8,941 nucleotides of DNA from NCBI GenBank assembly GCA_021811925.1, contig JAKAPY010000055.1, forward strand, positions 1 to 8,941, given 5' to 3'. A program made the position numbers and the translations under genes. The notes under the pieces were generated by a model, which did no database searches, was not told the origin of the DNA, and saw nothing but the letters and a program-made list of their open reading frames with translations. This document shows positions 1 through 6,103 of this stretch, piece after piece. Each line of letters begins with the position of its first letter. The first letter of the stretch is position 1. This stretch comes from Thermoplasmata archaeon (GTDB taxonomy: Archaea > Thermoplasmatota > Thermoplasmata > Sysuiplasmatales > Sysuiplasmataceae).

Positions 1-644
1 AGAAGAAGGTATACCTTGACAATGCCAGGCCGGCGAAAACTGACATACTGGTCATCGAGTCCACCTACGGGCTGCCCAACTACAGGTGCCCCGACCCTGT
101 GGAGCTTGCGGGCGTAATCAGGGACTGGGCGGCGGATGCACTTTCGCTCGGAAGGCATGTGGTGTTTACCGCATACCCGCTGGGCAAGGCGCAGGAACTG
201 CAGGTGATTCTCGGCGGAATGCCGCTCTACGCGGACGACTCGGTGCTAAGGCACAACGCAATCGCAATGGGAGGGCATGATGCGGGTGCGGGCCCGCTTA
301 CAGATGTGGGAACCGAGCCCTCGGTGATAGTTTCATCGAGCCGCAATGTGATGGTTCATCTTCCATCCGCGGTGAGGCGAAACGCGCTGACTGCAACAGC
401 ATCCGGATGGTGCCTTGACGGTGCCTTCTGGGGAAGGTCGGGTTATGACGAGGCTTTTCCACTCTCCGACCACTGCGACTACTACGACCTTATTGAATTC
501 GTACGCGGATGCGGCCCGTCTGCGGTCTACACCGTCCACGGCTTTGAGAAGGAGCTTGCCGCAAGCATAAAAAAGGAACTCGGCATAGAAGCACGGCCGC
601 TGAGGCAGAGGCCCAAGGGGCAGAAGAAGATAGACAGCTACTGA
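1..644 (+). CDS. Beta-CASP metallo-beta-lactamase-fold nuclease, C-terminal part (COG1236-like exonuclease), 5'-truncated by the window
   Basis: The reading frame is open from base 3 to the TGA at 642-644, giving 213 visible residues; the start lies left of the window. The visible part is the beta-CASP region and the C-terminal return of the metallo-beta-lactamase fold. ESTYG (Glu codon at 57-59) matches beta-CASP motif A. VVFTAYPLGKAQEL matches the conserved GRAQEL-type helix of CPSF73-like enzymes. FPLSDHCDYYDL (His codon at 471-473) matches motif B, and YTVHGF (His codon at 537-539) matches motif C. The metal-binding HxHxDH motif would lie upstream and cannot be checked. Members of this family are Zn-dependent RNA or DNA nucleases. 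The LSDH...THGF pattern is closest to the COG1236 exonuclease group that includes ligase-associated DNA exonucleases, so the substrate is uncertain. The last seven residues, QKKIDSY, resemble a PCNA-binding peptide. The gene converges on cbf5 with zero bases between the stops. The family call is firm; the role is inference. Confidence 0.87.
   Translation, partial: KKVYLDNARPAKTDILVIESTYGLPNYRCPDPVELAGVIRDWAADALSLGRHVVFTAYPLGKAQELQVILGGMPLYADDSVLRHNAIAMGGHDAGAGPLTDVGTEPSVIVSSSRNVMVHLPSAVRRNALTATASGWCLDGAFWGRSGYDEAFPLSDHCDYYDLIEFVRGCGPSAVYTVHGFEKELAASIKKELGIEARPLRQRPKGQKKIDSY
569..574 (-). terminator. Candidate U-tract terminator downstream of cbf5 (weak)
   Basis: On the - strand there is a run of six T about 70 bases beyond the cbf5 stop, inside the antisense of the nuclease gene. 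Archaeal transcription can terminate at U-tracts without a hairpin. The run also corresponds to Ile-Lys-Lys codons of the nuclease, so it may be coincidental. I saw no better candidate at the end of this operon. Confidence 0.2.
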
Positions 645-1592
645 CTACTTCTGTTTTACAAAGCGTGGATATGTGCCCGGTTTCATGAAAACACGCATGG
701 TGTCGCATGCTATGCCGGATGCGGTGTTATCAATCATCTCGGACGACATGAGCGCGTTTGCGAGAGCAATGCCTTCACCCTTAGTGCTCATGAGCGAAAC
801 AACGCCACCCCTCTTGATGCCGGAGGGGGCCGACGCAATCCCCTTGACGGTCAGGTTCGCACCGTGGCAGATGCTGTCCACGGCGCTGTCCTTGAGAACA
901 ACCATGGGGAATGACTGGAGAAGTGTCTCGAACGGCCTTACGGCCGAAAGAAGTTTTGCAGGCTGGCCCTCCGACAAATAGTGGACAGCATCCTCCAGCC
1001 CCTGCAGCGTCACGGCCATTGACTCTGTGTAGGGCCCGGATCTTGTCCTCCTGAGCTCTATCATCTGCCCGCCCGCACCCGAAGCCTCGCCAATGTCCCT
1101 GCACAGGGTCCGTATGTACGTCCCCGCCTCGCACTTGACCCTGAAGAGAACCATCCTGCCGCTCATCTCGAGGAGCTCAAGAGAGTGTATCTGCCTGATT
1201 CTCCTCTCCCTCCTGACAGCGGAGCGGACAGGCGGAAACTGGTATATCCTGCCGGTGAACTCGGAGAACAGGGCGGTGACCTCGTTCCTTCCCACGTCCG
1301 CATGAAAACGCATCACGCCGGTGTATTCCTTGGGCAGGAAGTGGAGGGCATCAAGCGCCCTGACAGAGAGCCCGATGCCAACTGGCAGAACTCCTGTAAC
1401 CGCCGGGTCAAGTGTGCCGCCGTGGCCGACCTTTCTTCCGCCCAGCATTTTCGATACCCATGCCGAAACCTGGTGGCTCGTGGGTCCGCTCGGCTTGTCT
1501 ATCACTATGATGCCGGTGTCAAGCAGTTCCTCGACCGTTCGGGAGGAAGGTGCCTTCCCGTACCTACCCTCGGCATCCTGCTGCGCGGCCAC
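645..1592 (-). CDS. cbf5: Cbf5, archaeal H/ACA RNP tRNA/rRNA pseudouridine synthase (TruB family) with PUA domain
   Basis: This 315-residue protein converts uridine to pseudouridine, both in rRNA guided by H/ACA sRNAs (with Nop10, L7Ae and Gar1) and at tRNA position 55. The TruB catalytic core opens with IIVIDKPSGPTSH (about residues 28-40). The catalytic Asp is D62 in GHGGTLDPAVTGVLPV. FPPVRSAVRRERR (about 119-131) and CEAGTYIRTLCRD (about 154-166) are further family motifs. A PUA domain covers about residues 228-304, and the protein ends in the typical KPGTYPR tail (304-310). Length is slightly below the usual 330-340. The start is GTG at 1592-1590; there is no ATG or other plausible start before the conserved core. 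The GTG directly follows the TGA of cmk, in the same frame. No strong Shine-Dalgarno is visible, so translation probably depends on termination-reinitiation. It is the last gene of the operon. Confidence 0.96.
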   Translation of the reverse strand: MAAQQDAEGRYGKAPSSRTVEELLDTGIIVIDKPSGPTSHQVSAWVSKMLGGRKVGHGGTLDPAVTGVLPVGIGLSVRALDALHFLPKEYTGVMRFHADVGRNEVTALFSEFTGRIYQFPPVRSAVRRERRIRQIHSLELLEMSGRMVLFRVKCEAGTYIRTLCRDIGEASGAGGQMIELRRTRSGPYTESMAVTLQGLEDAVHYLSEGQPAKLLSAVRPFETLLQSFPMVVLKDSAVDSICHGANLTVKGIASAPSGIKRGGVVSLMSTKGEGIALANALMSSEMIDNTASGIACDTMRVFMKPGTYPRFVKQK

Positions 1593-2132
1593 TCAGACCA
1601 CGCCCTTCTTCCTCATCGCTTCCATTGAGGTGGCGACAAGCTCCTCGGGTGAGCTGTTTTCTGAATCAAGGAGCAGATCATATATCGATGTTGCACTCGG
1701 ATCCATGGAATATATGTCCATGTACCTCCGGCGCTCGCTCTCCTCTCTTGCCCTCATCATTGAAAGGGACTCCTCCCCGCCCGTGCCGTCGCGCTGTGAA
1801 ATCCTCGAGGCCCTGACTGATTCGGCGGCGGTCACATAGATGCAGTAGGGTTCGAGCCCCGCCCTTTTCAGCATGAGGCATGCAAGCCTCGCCTCGACAA
1901 TGCAGCTCTTCATGCCGGAAGCCTCCTCCACCACCCTCCTGTCAAGCTCTGTGTCTATACTGTGATCCTTCTCCGCAATAAGGTTGAACTGCAGCACGTC
2001 CATCCCGCGGTCAGATGCCATTCTCCTGAAGACGAGGCCAGTGCTTATCAGCTTCAGCCCAAGCTTTTCGGAAAGGAGCTTTGCCAGCGTTGTCTTTCCG
2101 CTGCCTGCCGGTCCGCTTATGGCAACTAACAC
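1593..2132 (-). CDS. cmk: Cytidylate kinase, archaeal type
   Basis: A cytosolic kinase of 179 residues that phosphorylates CMP/dCMP to the diphosphate with ATP in pyrimidine salvage and nucleotide supply. The P-loop GPAGSGKT is at residues 7-14. STGLVFRRMA (30-39) corresponds to the archaeal Cmk nucleoside-binding stretch, and CIVEARLA (77-84) to the E-x-R-L segment. The Arg-rich lid and Tyr helix SERRRYMDIY lies at about 132-141. The frame is open upstream to 2378, but that part lies inside the DUF106 gene and has no kinase-like sequence. The GTG at 2132-2130 gives MLVAISGPAGSGKTT, which fits the family N-terminus and its usual length of about 180. The gene starts 35 bases after DUF106 and ends directly against cbf5. 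A TATA-like box 26 bases upstream suggests its own leaderless transcript. The assignment is strong; the start is slightly less certain. Confidence 0.92.
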   Translation of the reverse strand: MLVAISGPAGSGKTTLAKLLSEKLGLKLISTGLVFRRMASDRGMDVLQFNLIAEKDHSIDTELDRRVVEEASGMKSCIVEARLACLMLKRAGLEPYCIYVTAAESVRASRISQRDGTGGEESLSMMRAREESERRRYMDIYSMDPSATSIYDLLLDSENSSPEELVATSMEAMRKKGVV

Positions 2133-2154
2133 GTAAACACCATTTGCAGCACCG

Positions 2155-2161
2155 TATAAAA
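2155..2161 (-). promoter_or_regulatory. Candidate TATA box (box A) for cmk, leaderless geometry
   Basis: The - strand reads GTTTTATAC at 2162-2154 in the 35-base gap between DUF106 and cmk. The TTTTATA core is centred at about 2158, 26 bases before the cmk GTG at 2132. Archaeal TATA boxes sit about 26-27 bases before the transcription start, so the transcript would begin at or next to the start codon. Only a partial Shine-Dalgarno (GGTG) precedes the start. Confidence 0.5.
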
Positions 2162-2167
2162 CAGCTT

Positions 2168-2833
2168 TCAGGGAGAGGCTGACAGCCTGCCGAGTCTCCG
2201 CTTCAGCATGAAATAGCGGAGCAGCCTCTGGTAAATCTGTGTAAATGGTATACCAAGAACCGCGTAAAGGTAAACCCATGTGGGGAATACCAGGAATTGC
2301 TCCGTGAAGTAAACCCTGGGGGACCACGGGACCGTGAAGACGGGGTACGGCAGCGCATAGAGGAAGACGCTCAGCCATGTGAAAAGAGGGAAAATGACGA
2401 TGAGTGTGATGGGAAGTATCCTCATCTGCTTGTTCATCAGCTGCGTATTCTCCATCATGTACTTGTTCTGGTGCCGGTTGAGCTTCTTAATCCTGTCCTG
2501 ATCCTTGCTCTTGAACGCTTCCCTCTGCTCCTTTCTGAGAGCGGCCATTATCTTCTGGATTCTCGCCTGCTCCACAAAATCGGTGAACAGGAGCCTGAGC
2601 GTTGTCCCTAACAGCACTACTATCAGTTCTGCAATCATTATGGTGATTACCGGGAGGGATCCGCCAAACCCGATTGAAGGAGCAAGAACGAAGTTCATGC
2701 CCGAAACTGCGGTGTTCCGCACCCCCGGGTTGAAGAAGGCAATGAGCATGCCGAACATGACTATGAGCATGAGGAACATGGAGCCCGTTCCCTGAGGCAT
2801 CTGCTGCTGCGCTGGCCTGGCCGTGGATGCCAT
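2168..2833 (-). CDS. DUF106/EMC3-like membrane protein (Oxa1/YidC/Get1 superfamily insertase)
   Basis: A 221-residue multi-spanning membrane protein of the archaeal DUF106 family, related to eukaryotic EMC3 and bacterial YidC and thought to help insert membrane proteins. The sequence shows a Pro/Gln-rich N-terminus, TM1 at about 19-36, TM2 at about 60-84, and a charged helical region likely to form a cytoplasmic coiled coil at about 86-136 (EQARIQKIMAALRKEQREAF and on). TM3 is at about 139-161 and TM4 at about 182-206, followed by a basic tail. The coiled coil between TM2 and TM3 is characteristic of the superfamily. The ATG at 2833-2831 is preceded by GGAG 4 bases upstream and another GGAG further up, and lies 29 bases after secY. 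Its place directly behind secY fits a shared role with the translocon in receiving nascent membrane proteins. Family assignment is firm; the biochemical role in archaea is mostly inferred from homologues. Confidence 0.9.
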   Translation of the reverse strand: MASTARPAQQQMPQGTGSMFLMLIVMFGMLIAFFNPGVRNTAVSGMNFVLAPSIGFGGSLPVITIMIAELIVVLLGTTLRLLFTDFVEQARIQKIMAALRKEQREAFKSKDQDRIKKLNRHQNKYMMENTQLMNKQMRILPITLIVIFPLFTWLSVFLYALPYPVFTVPWSPRVYFTEQFLVFPTWVYLYAVLGIPFTQIYQRLLRYFMLKRRLGRLSASP

Positions 2834-2862
2834 TCAGCTCCACTCCTTCAGTGCCGTCCGCA

Positions 2863-4491
2863 TCATCCCGACTCCCCGAAGAACTGCCTTAGCACAGGAT
2901 GCATTTCCATCATCTGCTCCTGCCCGATGGCATCGTAGAACTGGATCATTATGCCAGTGGCCAGAAGCAGGCCCACACCGGTCGCATTTCCCACTGTACC
3001 GATGAGGTCTGCACCAACTGCAAGGAAACCGACGAGGGCACCGCTCAGTATCGTGACAGAAGGTATGTACCTTTCAAGCACCCTCTTCATGACCCTCGGA
3101 TCCCTCCTGAAGCCCGGTATCTGCATCCCGCTGCTCTCAATCTGCTCCGCAACGGCTGCGGGCCCCATGTTTGTTGTTTCTATCCAGAATCTTGCGAAAA
3201 TTATGCTCCCTATGACATAGACAAGCGTGAATGCAATGACCCAAAGGGCAAACTGGTACGGCGCATGATTGGCAAGCTGTGCGCTAGAGGCACCGTAAGC
3301 AGGATTGATCATTGGCAGAAGCCAGTCTGAAAGACCGTTTATATTGCTCACATACCACGCCAGGCCGCTGGTAGGCAGGGTGCTGCCCGCAGCATATGTT
3401 CCAAGCAGCACCTGGTGACCCAGGATAGGAATCTTCTGCATCGTCGGATTGGTCCATAGCAGGTAGCTGAACATGCTGACGTTTGCGAGAAGCGCGGCCA
3501 CGAGTATGACAGGTATATTGGATGCGTAGATGAGTTTTATCGGGTATCTTCCCCTGGCTCCCTTTGCCGTTTCATGTGCAAGGGGCAGTTCTATCCTTGT
3601 TGACTCAGTCCATGCAACAATCAGGAATATTGCCACCGTTCCTACAAGGGCCACCACTGAATTGGGATTGCCAAGCATGAGCGACTCGAATCCTGTCCCG
3701 GACATCTGTCCGGCGGAGACGTGGAAGAGGACATAGATTATCTTCGGGATGGTCCCGACGGGCGCAAGAGCAAGCGGTCCGGTGGGAGCGGGAGAACCGG
3801 GTGTGGCGGCAAGGGGAGAGGGGTTGAACAGGCCGGTGAATATCTGCTGCGACACGCCTGCAGCAATGAAGAGGGATATGCCGCTTCCAATCCCCCACTT
3901 GGACACTATCTCGTCCATCAGGAAGATGAGGTATGAACCTATGAACAGCTGGGCTATGATTATGATCTGCGCAATTGTCCTTCCGCCGCCGTAAAGCGGA
4001 TATATGCCTAGGAGGGAAACGGTGTTTGCCGAATTGCCTATGTTTGTCACAAATGCCGGGCTCGGGTCGAGATAGCCGAAGACCTGTGGAATTGCCTCGA
4101 CAAATATCATTATTATGACGACAAACTTCTGAGTGCTCTGGTAAACAGCCTTGTCCTCGTCATCCTGCAGGTTGAGGTTGATTATCTTTGCGCCGGTGAA
4201 AAGCTGCATGACGATTGAACCGGTGACTATCGGTCCTATTCCAAGCTGCAGTATTGAACCCGAGGCGCCGGCTATTATTGCCCTGTACTGCTGGAACAGG
4301 TCAATCTTGGTGCTCAGGTCAAGCCCGTAGATGTAGACATTTGTCATGACGAAATAGAGGAAAAGTATCAGAATTACCCAGAGCATCTTCGTCCTGAAGT
4401 GGACGTGCCCCTCTGGCTTGGTAATCGCCGGCAGCCTGTCTGTGAAGGGCTTAAGTTTGTAAAGTAAGCTCTTCTTCTCCTCGTCCGCCAT
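2863..4491 (-). CDS. secY: Preprotein translocase subunit SecY
   Basis: The central channel of the Sec translocon, in the cytoplasmic membrane. At 542 residues it is much longer than the 430-490 usual in archaea. Ten membrane segments can be placed at about 34-55, 80-102, 120-139, 172-194, 202-222, 276-296, 320-343, 411-436, 476-499 and 501-518. Family landmarks are LGIGPIVTGSIVMQL (83-97, TM2 after the plug), WGIGSGISLFIAAGVSQ (199-215), RIELPLAH (299-306) in cytoplasmic loop 6-7, and RRDPRVMKRVLERYIP (462-477) in loop 8-9. The last two form the ribosome/SRP-receptor face and are normal. The extra length lies mainly in the TM5-TM6 loop (about 223-275, Pro/Ala/Gly-rich) and the TM7-TM8 loop (about 344-410), both predicted outside. 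The ATG at 4491 lies 23 bases after uL15. There is no good Shine-Dalgarno, but a TATA-like box is positioned for a leaderless transcript. Confidence 0.97.
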   Translation of the reverse strand: MADEEKKSLLYKLKPFTDRLPAITKPEGHVHFRTKMLWVILILFLYFVMTNVYIYGLDLSTKIDLFQQYRAIIAGASGSILQLGIGPIVTGSIVMQLFTGAKIINLNLQDDEDKAVYQSTQKFVVIIMIFVEAIPQVFGYLDPSPAFVTNIGNSANTVSLLGIYPLYGGGRTIAQIIIIAQLFIGSYLIFLMDEIVSKWGIGSGISLFIAAGVSQQIFTGLFNPSPLAATPGSPAPTGPLALAPVGTIPKIIYVLFHVSAGQMSGTGFESLMLGNPNSVVALVGTVAIFLIVAWTESTRIELPLAHETAKGARGRYPIKLIYASNIPVILVAALLANVSMFSYLLWTNPTMQKIPILGHQVLLGTYAAGSTLPTSGLAWYVSNINGLSDWLLPMINPAYGASSAQLANHAPYQFALWVIAFTLVYVIGSIIFARFWIETTNMGPAAVAEQIESSGMQIPGFRRDPRVMKRVLERYIPSVTILSGALVGFLAVGADLIGTVGNATGVGLLLATGIMIQFYDAIGQEQMMEMHPVLRQFFGESG

Positions 4492-4514
4492 TCTATCACA
4501 ATTAAAGATTCAAG

Positions 4515-4940
4515 CTATTTAAGTGTCACACTTCCGCCTGCCTTTTCGACGGCGGCCTTTGCCCTGTCCGTTGCATGCCCCACAACAATCTCAAGCGGTT
4601 TGTCCACAACGCCGCTCGACAGCAGCTTGTAGTATCCCGCGGAGTTGAGATCCACCAATGTCTTCCCGCCTTCGGTCTTTGCGTGTCCCTCCGCAATCAG
4701 CCTGGGCAGCTGCGAAACAACCGACGCAACGGTTATCCCCTTTCTTGCCTCGATCATCTTCTGCGGCCTTTTGAAACCGTGTACGCCGAAGTGAAGCGGG
4801 TCGAACTTGAGAGTGTGCATGAACTTGTGCTTGTGCAGGCCCGCATTGCCCCTGCCGCCATGGATGCCTGCGCCCCTGCCTGCCTTCTTCCCTCTCCCGT
4901 GAGTCCTGCTTCCCCTGAATTTGTTTGTTCTGCTTACCAT
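4515..4940 (-). CDS. rpl15: Ribosomal protein uL15 (L15)
   Basis: Large-subunit protein of 141 residues. The Gly/Arg/His-rich N-terminal tail FRGSRTHGRGKKAGRG (8-23), followed by GIHGGRGNAGLHKHK (25-39), is the rRNA-threading extension typical of archaeal uL15. The C-terminal globular domain contains VDLNSAGYYKLLSSGVV. The ATG at 4940-4938 shares one base with the TGA of uL30 (TGATG). AAGGTG lies 7 bases upstream of the ATG, inside the end of uL30. It is the last ribosomal protein before secY. Confidence 0.97.
   Translation of the reverse strand: MVSRTNKFRGSRTHGRGKKAGRGAGIHGGRGNAGLHKHKFMHTLKFDPLHFGVHGFKRPQKMIEARKGITVASVVSQLPRLIAEGHAKTEGGKTLVDLNSAGYYKLLSSGVVDKPLEIVVGHATDRAKAAVEKAGGSVTLK
4516..4522 (-). 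promoter_or_regulatory. Candidate TATA box for secY, near-leaderless geometry
   Basis: The - strand reads CTTAAATAG at 4523-4515, with TTAAATA centred at 4519, 28 bases before the secY ATG at 4491. Transcription would start within about 0-2 bases of the ATG. The region between is AT-rich compared with its surroundings. The box overlaps the last Lys codon and the TAG stop of uL15, so chance resemblance is possible. Confidence 0.4.
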
Positions 4941-5416
4941 CAGACTGCACCTTCCTTTGCCGGAAGCATCTTTTCAATGAGCGTGTTGATTTCTGTTCCC
5001 CTGTAACCAAGGGAGCCGCCGGCCCGGTAGCTCTTCTTTATCGCTTCCCAGCCCTTCCTTGGGGGATGCAGGCGTATAACCCTCTTTATGCTGAAGTCGG
5101 AGAGTGACGACGAACCGGAGAGAAGCGAGCCCGCCACCGCGGTTGCATCTGATTTGTACTTCTCCTTCAGCGCATCCTCATTGACTTTGTGGTTTCCCTC
5201 AAATCTTGCTGTAGAAACAAGGACCTGCTTCAGCCCCTCCGGCGTGAGCTCGCCCCATGTAACGTAATCCTTTACCGACTGGAGCATCCTCCTTGATGTT
5301 TCGGACTCCTGAAGCAGAACCATGTGGTTTACCTTCCTGAGCTGGAGCTGCTCTAGAGTCTCAAGCGCATTCCTCTTGATCTTGCTGTGTCCCCTGATTC
5401 TGATCACGGCATACAT
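4940..5416 (-). CDS. rpl30: Ribosomal protein uL30 (L30, archaeal long form)
   Basis: Large-subunit protein of 158 residues, matching the archaeal/eukaryotic long form rather than the 60-residue bacterial one. The N-terminus MYAVIRIRGHSKIKRNALET followed by LQLRKVNHMVLL is the core alpha-beta fold. RLHPPRKGWEAIKKSYRAGG (115-134) and GYRGTEINTLIEKML (137-151) form the archaeal C-terminal extension. The ATG at 5416-5414 directly follows the TGA of uS5 (TGAATG). GGAGG lies about 8 bases upstream in the end of uS5, so translation is likely coupled. Confidence 0.96.
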   Translation of the reverse strand: MYAVIRIRGHSKIKRNALETLEQLQLRKVNHMVLLQESETSRRMLQSVKDYVTWGELTPEGLKQVLVSTARFEGNHKVNEDALKEKYKSDATAVAGSLLSGSSSLSDFSIKRVIRLHPPRKGWEAIKKSYRAGGSLGYRGTEINTLIEKMLPAKEGAV

Positions 5417-6103
5417 TCACTTCGCCTCCGTGGTCTGCTGGACAGGCTGTTCCGCAACGTGCACCCTTGAGACGCCTGAGCGTATCTTGAGCCTCTCGCG
5501 CTGCTCTTCTGAAACCCTGTATGTCACAGTCTGCTTCAGCGCTTCAAAGGCCGCATATGTGAAATTGAGGGTCGTCTTTGAGTGGCCGTCCGTGAAACCC
5601 CACGCGTCGTGTATGCCCGCCAGCCCCATGACAGTCTTCGCCACGTCCCCCAGGGCAAGGCCGACGCCACGCGGCGCTGGCCACAGTGAGAGCTCGACGG
5701 AGCCTGACTTGCCGATTACCTTGAAGGGAAGGGTATGCGGCGTCCCGCAGCCACACTGCCACGAGCCGCAACCCCTCCTGATCTCTATTATGTTGAGCTT
5801 TGCATTTTCAATTGCATTCCTGATTGTCGGACCAACTTCTCTGCCCTTTGCCCTTCCGACGCCAACTATGCCGTCCTTGTTTCCCACAACGCAGGTGATT
5901 GCAAACTTCACCCTCCGGCCTGAATCTGTCATTCTCTGGACCATGTTGACATCGGCCACCTCGTCCACCATGTCCGGGACGAGCATGTCCACGATCTCCG
6001 CTTCCCTAAGGGGGAGCTTCGATGCGAGGACCTGGCTTATTGATGTGACCGTACCGTCTGCAACGAGCTTTCCAAGCTTTGTCTTGGGTACCCAATCGGC
6101 CAT
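5417..6103 (-). CDS. rps5: Ribosomal protein uS5 (S5)
   Basis: Small-subunit protein of 228 residues acting in decoding accuracy at the mRNA entry region. The N-terminal S5 RNA-binding domain covers about residues 50-115 and includes GNKDGIVGVGRAKGREVGPT (74-93). RRGCGSWQCGCG (109-120) is the Cys-rich loop typical of archaeal and eukaryotic uS5. The C-terminal domain with WPAPRGVGLALG (141-152) follows. A short Gln/Thr-rich tail ends the protein. The ATG at 6103-6101 shares one base with the TAA of uL18 (TAATG), and GGTGGT lies 6 bases upstream. Length is in the usual archaeal range. Confidence 0.97.
   Translation of the reverse strand: MADWVPKTKLGKLVADGTVTSISQVLASKLPLREAEIVDMLVPDMVDEVADVNMVQRMTDSGRRVKFAITCVVGNKDGIVGVGRAKGREVGPTIRNAIENAKLNIIEIRRGCGSWQCGCGTPHTLPFKVIGKSGSVELSLWPAPRGVGLALGDVAKTVMGLAGIHDAWGFTDGHSKTTLNFTYAAFEALKQTVTYRVSEEQRERLKIRSGVSRVHVAEQPVQQTTEAK

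Noticed and set aside
2133..2378. N-terminal extension of Cmk to a start at 2378
   Set aside because: It would overlap DUF106 by over 200 bases, has no kinase-like sequence, and would exceed the family length by about 80 residues. The GTG at 2132 fits the family N-terminus.
5746..5778. Cys-rich CGSWQCGCG loop in uS5 as an unusual zinc site
   Set aside because: The same type of segment is standard in archaeal and eukaryotic uS5, so it is not a novelty of this sequence.
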